Shown piece by piece: positions 1 through 8,265 of a stretch of 64,000 nt of DNA. Made by a program: the position numbers and the translations under genes. The notes below the pieces were generated by a model. The model worked only from the letters and a program-made list of their open reading frames with translations. It had not been told where the DNA came from and searched no databases. Source of the stretch: CADEDV01 sp036383515 (GTDB lineage Bacteria > Bacteroidota > Bacteroidia > Chitinophagales > Chitinophagaceae); contig DASVOE010000114.1 in the NCBI GenBank assembly GCA_036383515.1, positions 36,520 through 100,519 of the forward strand, in the 5' to 3' direction. Each line of letters begins with the position of its first letter. The first letter of the stretch is position 1.

Positions 1-484
1 CAATATTGGGATATACATTGGCTAATGTGATTCCCTGGTAAATGCGGCAATTACCCGCCCATTTGGAAGGATCGTTTCCAATAAAATAATTATTATACGT
101 AGGAAGTGCTTTATCAGGAACAACCTGCATATCGGGTGAAGCCCCGACAAAATCAACGTTCCATGCATGTGAACGGAGAGTTAGTGCATTATCTGCTCTC
201 TTGTCGCTAGCTTGCTGATCATTATGATGCAGTACCTCTTTAATGTTCTGCAGGTCCTGGCGATTATGCTGCAGAACAGTGAATCCACCCGAACGGATAA
301 AGAAAGCACCTGCATCCACATCACCTTTGAATTTGACCCGGCTGTCCCATTGCCCTTTATTTTCAATAAACTGAATGTTGTTATAATCCTGTGCCTGAAT
401 AGAAAGGACCAGGATCAATAGTAGGATAAGAAGAGTAAAAGGTTTCAGGGTCAAAGTGTTTTCTTTAAAATAACTAAAATTCAT
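1..484 (-). CDS. DUF7948-type exported protein, N-terminal part (runs off left edge)
   Basis: The reverse strand reads from an ATG at 484 to the window edge without a stop, giving about 161 residues. A basic start followed by a long Leu-rich hydrophobic stretch ending in SIQAQ looks like a signal peptide (residues about 14-32). The mature start, with FIENKGQWDSRVKFKG, is the typical opening of DUF7948, the N-terminal domain of large Bacteroidota exported proteins that often end in SBBP or PKD repeats and a T9SS tail. The C-terminus is outside the window, so the sorting domain cannot be seen. It starts only 24 nt after the stop of recG and may be cotranscribed with it. The family call is from recognition of the motif; the role is unknown. 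Confidence 0.8.
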   Translation of the reverse strand, partial: MNFSYFKENTLTLKPFTLLILLLILVLSIQAQDYNNIQFIENKGQWDSRVKFKGDVDAGAFFIRSGGFTVLQHNRQDLQNIKEVLHHNDQQASDKRADNALTLRSHAWNVDFVGASPDMQVVPDKALPTYNNYFIGNDPSKWAGNCRIYQGITLANVYPNI

Positions 485-508
485 GAGAACTGTTGTGAAA
501 AACTTCTG

Positions 509-2620
509 TTAAGAAATGCGGCTCCACATTGTTTTACTCTTTTGTGACAGCAGGAAATCTTTAAGCTGCAAATTTTCTGCCGAAACAAGATCAGGATCGT
601 TTTCAAGTAAATCAGCCGACAAAGACCGGGCTGTATTAAGCAATTGCCGGTCTTGGACTATGCTGGCCAGCTTAAAGTTTAACGCTCCGCTTTGCCGGGT
701 ACCTTCTATCTCCCCTGGCCCACGAAGCTCAAGGTCTTTTTCAGCTATCTCAAATCCATTATTGGTCGCTACCATGATCCTGATGCGTTCGCGGGCATCA
801 TTACCTAATTTGGGACTGGTCATTAATATGCAATAACTTTTTTCAGCTCCCCGGCCCACCCGGCCCCGCAACTGGTGCAGTTGTGAAAGACCAAATTTCT
901 CTGCGCTTTCAATCACCATCACTGATGCATTAGGCACATTCACTCCTACTTCTATAACGGTAGTTGATACCATTATCTGCGTATCAGCTTCAACAAATCT
1001 TTTCATGTTTAGTTCTTTCTGATCGGAGGGCTGACGGCCATGTACCATGCTGATCCAGTAACCAGGTTCAGGAAAATATGTTTTCACATTTTCATATCCC
1101 TGCATCAGGTTTTCATAATCGAGTGTATCGCTTTCTTCAATTAACGGAAAGATGATATAAACCTGGCGGCCTTTCCCGATCTCCGCTTTCAGAAAGTCCA
1201 TTACCCTGCTTCGTTGCGATTCATAACGATGAACGGTGGTGATGGGTTGTCTTCCGGGTGGTAATTCATCCAATACGCTATAATCAAGATCACCATAAGC
1301 AGTCATGGCCAGTGTTCGTGGAATAGGCGTTGCTGTCATGACAAGTATATGGGGCGGGATCGTTGCTTTCTCCCAAAGTTTAGCTCTTTGTGCTACGCCG
1401 AAACGATGTTGTTCATCTATTACCACCATACCCAGCTTATTAAACACTACTTTTTCTTCAATCACGGCATGAGTGCCAATAAGAATTTGCAAATCTCCAT
1501 CAACCAGTTGTCTTAATATTTTTTTACGGTGTGCAGATTTAACCGATCCTGTCAATAAGCCGACGGTTACGCCGGTTTTTTCAAGTAAAAAAGATAAGGT
1601 GTTAAAATGTTGTTGTGCTAATATTTCAGTAGGAGCAACCATGCAGGATTGATACCCATTATCTGCAGCCAGCAGCATGATCAGTAACGCAACAATTGTT
1701 TTACCACTTCCCACATCACCCTGTAACAGGCGGTTCATCTGTCTTCCTTTTGCCGTATCTGTTCTTATTTCTTTGATCACTCTTTTTTGTGCATTGGTGA
1801 GATTAAACGGAAGATGTTCTTTATAAAAAGTATTGAAAAGATCGCCCACTTTATCAAATACAATGCCTTTTGAAAACCGGTGACGGATTGATCGTAGCAT
1901 AGCCATCCGGAGTTGTGCCATGAAGAGTTCTTCAAACTTCAAACGGTTTACTGCTACTTCATACTCTTCATTGTTTTGAGGAAAATGTATGTTTCTGTAA
2001 GACGAATAACGGTTAGCCAGTTTTAAAGATTGAATAATTGAACCGGGTAAATTTTCAGGAATGTCTTTTTCATGCAGCATGTTTAATAAAACCTGTGTAA
2101 GTTTTCCTAATTGCCTTCCACCCATCCCCCTTGCTTTTAATTTTTCGGTAGTAGGATAAACAGGTTCCAAAAAACTTTTTCCCTCTGGTTTGCCACTGCT
2201 CAATATTTCCAATTCGGGATGAACGATCTGTGGTTTTCCATTAAAGAAACCAACCCGCCCATAGATAAGATAGGACTGACCCTGCTGTAATGATTTTTGT
2301 ATCCAGCTTACTCCCTGGAACCAGGTCAATTCAAGCAATCCCGTTTTATCTTTTACTTGTGCTACCAGCCTGCGACCTGCTTTCTGACCCATCACTTCAT
2401 AGCTGAGCATCACTGCTGCCACTTGAATATATTCTGTTGCAGGTGTGATGCTGCTGATAGGATCAACTTTTGTTTTATCAACGTGACGAAAAGGGAAATG
2501 ATTCAGCAGATCATTAAACGTAAAAACGTTCAGTTCTTTTTTTAAAAGATCAGCCCGCTGGGGACCTACTCCTTTCAGGTACTCAATCGGGTTTGCTAAT
2601 ATGTGTGGGGAGGAAGAAAT
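509..2620 (-). CDS. recG: ATP-dependent DNA helicase RecG, non-ATG start
   Basis: RecG is a superfamily 2 helicase that remodels stalled forks and Holliday junctions. The sequence shows a wedge/OB domain, Walker A (GDVGSGKT), the DEQH box (VIDEQHRFG), motif III (MTATPIPRT), and the C-terminal motifs with QLRGRVGRG. An ATG/GTG-only search gives a 637-residue product starting at 2422, but homologous sequence continues upstream in the same frame: NPIEYLKGVGPQRADLLKKEL is the classic RecG N-terminus. The frame stays open to a TGA at 2633-2635 and has no ATG, GTG or TTG before the conserved part. ATT at 2618-2620 would give a 703-residue protein of normal family length. A TATTTTTG box at 2637-2644 (minus strand) could be its -7 element, implying a very short leader. 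Family assignment is firm; the exact start is inferred. Confidence 0.93.
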   Translation of the reverse strand: MSSSPHILANPIEYLKGVGPQRADLLKKELNVFTFNDLLNHFPFRHVDKTKVDPISSITPATEYIQVAAVMLSYEVMGQKAGRRLVAQVKDKTGLLELTWFQGVSWIQKSLQQGQSYLIYGRVGFFNGKPQIVHPELEILSSGKPEGKSFLEPVYPTTEKLKARGMGGRQLGKLTQVLLNMLHEKDIPENLPGSIIQSLKLANRYSSYRNIHFPQNNEEYEVAVNRLKFEELFMAQLRMAMLRSIRHRFSKGIVFDKVGDLFNTFYKEHLPFNLTNAQKRVIKEIRTDTAKGRQMNRLLQGDVGSGKTIVALLIMLLAADNGYQSCMVAPTEILAQQHFNTLSFLLEKTGVTVGLLTGSVKSAHRKKILRQLVDGDLQILIGTHAVIEEKVVFNKLGMVVIDEQHRFGVAQRAKLWEKATIPPHILVMTATPIPRTLAMTAYGDLDYSVLDELPPGRQPITTVHRYESQRSRVMDFLKAEIGKGRQVYIIFPLIEESDTLDYENLMQGYENVKTYFPEPGYWISMVHGRQPSDQKELNMKRFVEADTQIMVSTTVIEVGVNVPNASVMVIESAEKFGLSQLHQLRGRVGRGAEKSYCILMTSPKLGNDARERIRIMVATNNGFEIAEKDLELRGPGEIEGTRQSGALNFKLASIVQDRQLLNTARSLSADLLENDPDLVSAENLQLKDFLLSQKSKTMWSRIS

Positions 2621-2688
2621 AAGTAATTGCTTTCAGCAAAAATAACAGTCAAAGCCTTTACAATTGCAGTAGTTTATTCAAACTGCGC

Positions 2689-3879
2689 TTATTGATTAAT
2701 AGTTGCCTGGCGTAACGATTTTTCCCATAACACGGTTTGCTTGCCACGTACAAAACGGAAAAATCCTTTTACCAGGCAGTAATTCATGAATACAAAATAA
2801 AAAGGAACAGCAAGGAGGCCGGCCTTTTTTCCCGAACGAACAATTAACCACCCAGGAATCACCATCACGTAAAAGACCAGCTGTGCATATAATAACCAAT
2901 TATAAATAGTGGTATCATTCTGCCGTATCACTATTAAAATATTACTCATTATTAAAACAAGCAGCAGCAGGGGACAAAAAACCCAGCGCAATAATCGTCT
3001 GCTGATGTATTGAAAGCTTAACAAAGGATGTTTTACTATATTCAGGCAATCACTTAAATAACCAATAGACTGATAAGCACCGGCCGATATTCTCACTTTT
3101 CTTTTTTCTTCTTCTGCCAGTGAAGCCGAAGGAAATTCAACTGCAAAAGCAGCAGGTTCGTAAGCGATCTTATAACCCTGGAGACAAACTTTCATGGAAA
3201 TGATAAAATCATCGAGAATGATCGAATCATCTAGGGGGTGGAATAAATGAGTACGGATAGAAAATAATTCTCCTGCTGCGCCTACCACTGTATAAAAACC
3301 GGCATCCTGTTTTTTCATAAAGGATTCATACTTCCAATACAATCCTTCTGCCTCACCAATTCCCGATACTTGTCCATGATCCAGTATCTTCTTTTCACCG
3401 GCAACACCCCCTACTTTTGGATCCCGGTAATGTTTCATCATTTGCTGAATACATTCTTTATTTAAAATGGTATTGGCATCACTGAAAACAACAACGGGAG
3501 TTTGCACCAATTGCATCGCTCTTTTAATAGCTGCCAGTTTACCTCTTCTCTCCTGTTGGTGAAGAACGGTGATCGCCGGATAATCGGCCAGCATTTCATC
3601 CGAACCATCTACAGAACCATCTGTAATAAAGATCAATTTTAATTTCTCCGGGGGATATTCAAGTGATAGTGAGTTATGAATCTTTTCTGCGAGTATGCCT
3701 ATTTCATTATAAATGGCTACAATCAGTGTAACAGGTATTTGTTCAGCATCCTTTTCAGGCCGGGCAGGCACAAAAAAATTAGTTGCCTTATTCCATATAA
3801 ATAAAAGTATTCCGTACCCCGCATAACAGAAGAACAATACACACAAACTGACCCAAAACACTATCACTACATCCGGCAT
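2689..3879 (-). CDS. Membrane-bound family 2 glycosyltransferase
   Basis: A 396-residue enzyme with an N-terminal membrane helix (about 5-29), a GT-A catalytic domain and three or four C-terminal hydrophobic segments (about 295-375). Visible GT2 features are the opening strand VTLIVAIYNE (50-59), the nucleotide-binding DGSVDGS (88-94), and the metal-binding SDANTIL (133-139). This architecture is that of processive or exopolysaccharide-type GT2 enzymes that transfer sugars from nucleotide donors at the inner membrane. It lies back to back with the WecA-like gene at 4070, so the pair may serve surface polysaccharide synthesis. The acceptor and sugar cannot be told from the sequence. Confidence 0.88.
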   Translation of the reverse strand: MPDVVIVFWVSLCVLFFCYAGYGILLFIWNKATNFFVPARPEKDAEQIPVTLIVAIYNEIGILAEKIHNSLSLEYPPEKLKLIFITDGSVDGSDEMLADYPAITVLHQQERRGKLAAIKRAMQLVQTPVVVFSDANTILNKECIQQMMKHYRDPKVGGVAGEKKILDHGQVSGIGEAEGLYWKYESFMKKQDAGFYTVVGAAGELFSIRTHLFHPLDDSIILDDFIISMKVCLQGYKIAYEPAAFAVEFPSASLAEEEKRKVRISAGAYQSIGYLSDCLNIVKHPLLSFQYISRRLLRWVFCPLLLLVLIMSNILIVIRQNDTTIYNWLLYAQLVFYVMVIPGWLIVRSGKKAGLLAVPFYFVFMNYCLVKGFFRFVRGKQTVLWEKSLRQATINQ

Positions 3880-4069
3880 ATAAACTGTTGTTGTGAAAAA
3901 TACGGTTTAATAACGCAAATATCCTTAGACTGTTTTAAAAAAAGATTTATGTTGAACTATGCAATAACTTTTTCCCGTCTCTCTGCCTGAAACTGCTTGC
4001 AGGTTCTGAAAATTACGTTTATTTTTAATTGCAATTATACCAATACCACCTGACGAAAACCACTGTCCG

Positions 4070-5206
4070 ATGAACAACCAATTCCAGCTGCTGCAACTTG
4101 AGCTCTATTTCCGGGATTATAAATTCGCACTACTTTGTTTTATTACTGCTTTTGTAGTTACACTTATTGTTATTCCTCCCATTATTAGTCTTATCAAAAA
4201 ATACCGGCTTTACGATGTACCCAATGCAAGAAAAGAACATAGGCTTCCGGTTCCCACTATGGGGGGTATTGCCATATTAGCTGGTATGATGGGAGCTTTA
4301 TTTTTATGGTTCCCCTTCAGCATGGAAATTCCACAGGTCTGTTTTTTCTTTTCAGTCATCGTTTTATTTGGTCTTGGCGTTATGGACGACCTGAAAGATC
4401 TTTCTGCCAAATACAAGTTTGTGATACAAATCGGCCTGGCTGCCTTGATCGCATTATCCGGTATCCGCATTACTTCATTCAATGGATTATTCGGAATAGA
4501 CGAATTACCGTTAACAGCACAATATACTTTTACTCTATTAGCCATTGTAGGTGTTACCAATGCCTTTAATCTTATTGATGGCATTGATGGCCTTGCCGGC
4601 GGTCTTGGTTTTATGAGTCTTGTTATACTGGGCATCTTTCTTACCAGGAGTGGTGATGCAAATACAGCCCTGATTGCTTTTGCGCTGGCAGGTGGTATAC
4701 TGGCTTTCCTGTATTTTAATTTTAATCCCGCTAAAATATTTATGGGAGATACCGGCTCCTTACTCCTGGGATTTGTAACCGCCGTTCTTTCTATCCGGCT
4801 ATTGCAGGTGAACATGGCTTCACTGAAACCAGTTTTACCTCATGCTCCTGTATTTATTCTTGGCGTGGTAATGATACCTGTATTTGATACCATTCGTGTG
4901 TTTGCCGTGCGGATATGGAAAGGCAAATCTCCTTTTGAAGCTGATAAAACACATATTCATCACTTGCTCACCAATAACGGTTTTAGTCATTCATTTGCTG
5001 CTAAACTTATCTGTTTTGCACATGGTTTTATACTCATTGAAGTTTATTGGTTGAAAGAAATGAGGCAGGAATTTATTTTGCTGATACTGGTAGGCTTTAT
5101 GCTGGTATTGACAGTTGTTCTGAGAAATATTGGATTGCTTTTCAAAAAGACGGGTGTCCCTGAATTCCCGATACAGAAAACCAACAAGATTGATTTTGAA
5201 TCGTAG
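4070..5206 (+). CDS. WecA/TagO-type undecaprenyl-phosphate N-acetylhexosamine-1-phosphate transferase
   Basis: A 378-residue polytopic membrane protein of the PNPT family, which transfers an N-acetylhexosamine-1-phosphate from a UDP-sugar to undecaprenyl phosphate, the first membrane step of glycan assembly. The family's acidic motifs are present: MDDLKD (105-110), NAFNLIDGIDG (164-174) and FMGDTGS in the NFNPAKIFMGDTGS loop. The C-terminal cytoplasmic HIHHLL histidine motif that separates WecA/TagO members from MraY is also visible. About ten hydrophobic segments are expected. It is divergent from the GT2 gene, with 190 nt between them. I am sure of the family; whether it initiates O-antigen, capsule or another polymer is open. 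Confidence 0.92.
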   Translation: MNNQFQLLQLELYFRDYKFALLCFITAFVVTLIVIPPIISLIKKYRLYDVPNARKEHRLPVPTMGGIAILAGMMGALFLWFPFSMEIPQVCFFFSVIVLFGLGVMDDLKDLSAKYKFVIQIGLAALIALSGIRITSFNGLFGIDELPLTAQYTFTLLAIVGVTNAFNLIDGIDGLAGGLGFMSLVILGIFLTRSGDANTALIAFALAGGILAFLYFNFNPAKIFMGDTGSLLLGFVTAVLSIRLLQVNMASLKPVLPHAPVFILGVVMIPVFDTIRVFAVRIWKGKSPFEADKTHIHHLLTNNGFSHSFAAKLICFAHGFILIEVYWLKEMRQEFILLILVGFMLVLTVVLRNIGLLFKKTGVPEFPIQKTNKIDFES

Positions 5207-5237
5207 TGATGATTGACAACATTCAATCTCAATTCAC

Positions 5238-5606
5238 CTACTGAGCAGTTACCATTATTTTTACATCATCCTTTCCAAACTGGTAATGTTCAAAAAGTAA
5301 AGAATACACCAGTTTCTCTACGGCATCTTCTTCAGTGCCCTGCGTTAAATTTTCCGTTTCAAAGTAAGCCTGGTTTTTAAAAATGGAAGATTCTAATTGA
5401 TTTCCTTTTGCATCCAGGAAGGTTAAACCTTTATGGGTTGATCCGGAAGAAAGATAGATACTGGGGTCAGAAATTTCACAGCCAAAGTCCCTCATTATAT
5501 TATCCGCTATCTGGGCTGCATTCTTAATCGGCTGTATGGAAATAGCATACTTTCTCAACATTCCGCAATTTACCATTATAAAAGGAGACCGCCATTTAAT
5601 TGACAT
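5238..5606 (-). CDS. Small protein of unknown function
   Basis: A 122-residue ORF starting with ATG at 5606. No signal peptide, membrane segment or familiar motif is seen. The C-terminal half is acidic and mixed alpha/beta in character (KNQAYFETENLTQGTEEDAVEKLVYSLLF). The first ten residues are unusual and a second ATG at codon 11 may be the real start. It lies between the convergent WecA-like gene and the acylase gene, which runs the same way, with a 90-nt gap upstream. It is kept as a likely real gene because codon use and composition look like its neighbours and no longer ORF competes. Confidence 0.5.
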   Translation of the reverse strand: MSIKWRSPFIMVNCGMLRKYAISIQPIKNAAQIADNIMRDFGCEISDPSIYLSSGSTHKGLTFLDAKGNQLESSIFKNQAYFETENLTQGTEEDAVEKLVYSLLFEHYQFGKDDVKIMVTAQ

Positions 5607-5695
5607 CCTTGCTTAAGATATTATAGAAGATTGTCTTCCGTATTTCAATCTTTATTCAATAACTAGTACTTTTTTGGCGAGATACTAATGACCTG

Positions 5696-7885
5696 CTAAT
5701 CCTCAGCTCCTGGATGGTAAGTGCTTTCAGCATTTTTTTCCACATCAACTTTATAAAAGAAAATATCTTTGAATTTCCCTTCGATATATAAGTTCGATTG
5801 ATCCATAAAATGTTTTGACCGGGGATCAAATGATTGACCACCTGCCACAATTGACCTGGCTTTAATTTTCTTGCCAAATTCTACAACAGCTACAAAACTG
5901 TTACCAGCTACACCATATTGCTTGTGGGTACCAGGCCAAACCGTTTCATACGCCGGAAGCGAACCAAAAAATGCAGGTGCCATGCCCACAGGAAAACTTG
6001 ATGCGTTATCATCAAACGTTGGATAAATAGCTCCGCTTGTACGTTGATACCTGTTAATATCACCCCAGGGAATTTTCCATGATCCATACATTTTTTGCAA
6101 TCCCGAAAGAATACTATGCAAAATTTCTAATTGTTGTTTTGCAGAAGTGTTCGTTATTACTGATCTGGTAAAATTAACCTGGTCATCTGCTGGCTGATTG
6201 ATACCTGCCTGTTTAGTAGAAACAAGCTGGTAAGCCCAAAAAATGGCGATGGTCGTAGCGACAGATGTAACAGAAGATCTTTTATCCCAAGCCCGGAGCA
6301 TGGTTATTGCCTCCTTTAACTGGGAATAAAAAGGATCAGAAGTAGGCAACGCATCGAAGCTATTGAATAACGGTGGCAACAAACTATCAAAAATGGCGAG
6401 ATAGTGATCATAACCAACTGCTATCAATTTCTCCATAGTAAATTTTTTCTCTTTTTCAATTTCACCAATAGCTCTTAGTGATCGGAAATTTTCTCCTTCA
6501 GGTGCCATATAAGCTGGATAGCTATTCTTATTTAACGTATTAAAACCAGCCGCACTAAATGGAGTGGAGTTGCAGTTTTGAATCCAACCCTGCGCAGGAT
6601 TTTCTATATGCACCATTTCATCTATTTCGTGTACACCTTTCCATTCTGTTGCTGAAGTCGTTCCATCTACAGGTAAATTCCAATTATAATTAGCATTGCG
6701 TTTTGGAATAAAGTTGCCATGCCAGTAAGCAATATTTCCTTTATTGTCTGCATACATAGTATTGGTAGAAGTATTAGCTTTCAGCTCCATGGTCTTTTTA
6801 AACTCGTTAAAATTTACAGCCTTCATGCGTTGCCAGGATTGGATCAAACCATTTACGGAACGATTTTGCTCTTTTAAGCTCAGCCACTTCCCATTTCTGC
6901 TTCCCATCACAGGTCCATGATGTGTATAATAAATGCTAAGAGAATCTGTCAATATCTTATTATCTTTTTTATACGGAATGATCACCTGTTTCTTTGAAAC
7001 TGCTTTTAACGCACCATCATATTCATAGAAAAAGTCGTCTCCTTTTTGACTAATCTTTTCCTCATACAGATCTGCTACATCGGTCATTGATGAAGTATGC
7101 ATCCAACCACAGTGCTCGTTGAATCCCTGGAAAATAAAAAACTGTCCCCATGTAGCTGCTCCATAGGCATTCAAACCTTCTTCGCTGACCATATGTACTT
7201 CTGTTCGGAAGTAAAAAGATACATGCGGGTTTATATAAAGCAGGGCATTTCCCGAGACTGTATTAGATGGCGCTATAGCAAAAGCATTGGAGCCTGCCGA
7301 TTCTCTATGCACGGAACTATCAATTGAATTGGAAAGCTGGGGATTCTTACCATATAAATTTTTTATATCCTCCAATTGCAGTCCACCCATATTGATAGAA
7401 ATATAAGCGCCATCCGTGAATAGAAGCGGGAACCATGGTTCAAAATGTGTTAATGCAACAGGCTTTACTTCCGGATGTTTATATAAGTAATAATTGATAC
7501 CGTCTGCAAAGGCATGCAGCAACTTCTTTAGCCATTCCGGGGCTTTATGATAATCTGCAATGGCAGCAGCTGTATCGTAAATAATTTTCATTTGCAGGTC
7601 CTGGTATAAATAGTTTTCATTACCCACTTCAGCCATTCTTCCCAATACCTGCAGATAATTCCTTTCTACTCTTTCAAAGCTTTGTTCACATTGGGCATAC
7701 ATCAATCCGAATACAACATCCGCATCTGTTTTACCATAGATATGAGGAATGCCCCAGCGATCTCTTATAATGGTAACTCTTTGTGCCAGCTCTTTATAGC
7801 TGCTGTTCTCTTCTTTTTTATGTAACGATGAGCAAGCAACCGGAAGGATTATAATTACTAAGAATAGAAACTTCATGGACAGCAT
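5696..7885 (-). CDS. Penicillin acylase family (Ntn-hydrolase) lipoprotein
   Basis: A 729-residue amidase precursor. It starts with a lipoprotein signal (hydrophobic run then LPVAC, Cys18), so it is probably anchored on the periplasmic side. The alpha-subunit signature RDRWGIPHIYGKTDADVVFG (41-60) and the beta-subunit start AGSNAFA, with the expected nucleophile Ser199 after Gly198, mark the self-cleaving N-terminal nucleophile fold. Family members hydrolyse amide bonds of acyl substrates such as beta-lactams, N-acyl-homoserine lactones or cyclic lipopeptides; the substrate cannot be predicted here. A second in-frame ATG at 7876 would give an equally good signal. The first about 190 nt of this gene and about 75 nt upstream recur at 48776-49036. 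Confidence 0.9.
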   Translation of the reverse strand: MLSMKFLFLVIIILPVACSSLHKKEENSSYKELAQRVTIIRDRWGIPHIYGKTDADVVFGLMYAQCEQSFERVERNYLQVLGRMAEVGNENYLYQDLQMKIIYDTAAAIADYHKAPEWLKKLLHAFADGINYYLYKHPEVKPVALTHFEPWFPLLFTDGAYISINMGGLQLEDIKNLYGKNPQLSNSIDSSVHRESAGSNAFAIAPSNTVSGNALLYINPHVSFYFRTEVHMVSEEGLNAYGAATWGQFFIFQGFNEHCGWMHTSSMTDVADLYEEKISQKGDDFFYEYDGALKAVSKKQVIIPYKKDNKILTDSLSIYYTHHGPVMGSRNGKWLSLKEQNRSVNGLIQSWQRMKAVNFNEFKKTMELKANTSTNTMYADNKGNIAYWHGNFIPKRNANYNWNLPVDGTTSATEWKGVHEIDEMVHIENPAQGWIQNCNSTPFSAAGFNTLNKNSYPAYMAPEGENFRSLRAIGEIEKEKKFTMEKLIAVGYDHYLAIFDSLLPPLFNSFDALPTSDPFYSQLKEAITMLRAWDKRSSVTSVATTIAIFWAYQLVSTKQAGINQPADDQVNFTRSVITNTSAKQQLEILHSILSGLQKMYGSWKIPWGDINRYQRTSGAIYPTFDDNASSFPVGMAPAFFGSLPAYETVWPGTHKQYGVAGNSFVAVVEFGKKIKARSIVAGGQSFDPRSKHFMDQSNLYIEGKFKDIFFYKVDVEKNAESTYHPGAED

Positions 7886-7960
7886 TATTTCGTATACAAG
7901 TTAAGTATTCTATTTTACTGGAAATTCGGCAGGTGTTCAGGTGAGGACTGTAAATTATTT
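7699..7960 (-). repeat. Long dispersed repeat, copy A (5' end of the acylase gene)
   Basis: This segment covers about 187 nt of the acylase coding start and about 75 nt of upstream DNA. It matches 48776-49036 in the same orientation, with about 14-15 differences counted by eye over about 260 nt. Similarity fades at both ends. The high identity including the non-coding part shows a true DNA duplication rather than conserved protein sequence. Confidence 0.9.
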
Positions 7961-8215
7961 TTATGCTCTCTAGTTTTTTCAGGCTATATCAAATGTATTA
8001 GTTACACCTATTACTTTCCGATACAAAATACTGCTTCCCGTGCCAGCAAGGGTTCTGAGAATTAAGATAAAAAATTGGCAACACAAAAAATCAAACAAAA
8101 GAAAACAAGAACAAGGTATAACGGCTAGGTTGAATATAATTGAATAAGGCAATGAAAAACCGAACGATAAATTCATCCATATTGGTCTCTTCTCTCTTAA
8201 ACGCTACGCGACATA
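7886..8215. other. Intergenic region upstream of the acylase gene
   Basis: No gene is supported here. The first 75 nt belong to the repeat shared with 48962-49036 and should hold the acylase promoter, though no clear TAnnTTTG box stands out. A 65-codon minus-strand ORF at 7979-8176 is hydrophobic but lacks a signal-peptide layout or recognisable motifs and is judged spurious. Confidence 0.5.
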
Positions 8216-8249
8216 ATAAAAAGGGCCATTTTTCAATGGCCCTTTTTTA
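8216..8249 (-). terminator. Intrinsic terminator after the giant secreted-protein gene
   Basis: A perfect 11-bp stem, AAAGGGCCATT (8220-8230) with AATGGCCCTTT (8235-8245), closes on a 4-nt loop and is flanked by A and T runs on both sides. It begins about 20 nt after the stop codon of the minus-strand gene ending at 8266. The flanking runs make it usable in both directions. Confidence 0.88.
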
Positions 8250-8265
8250 ATACTGAAAATAAAAT

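Noticed and set aside
7979..8176. A 65-codon hydrophobic minus-strand ORF
   Set aside because: No signal layout, no motif, and AT-rich intergenic codon use.
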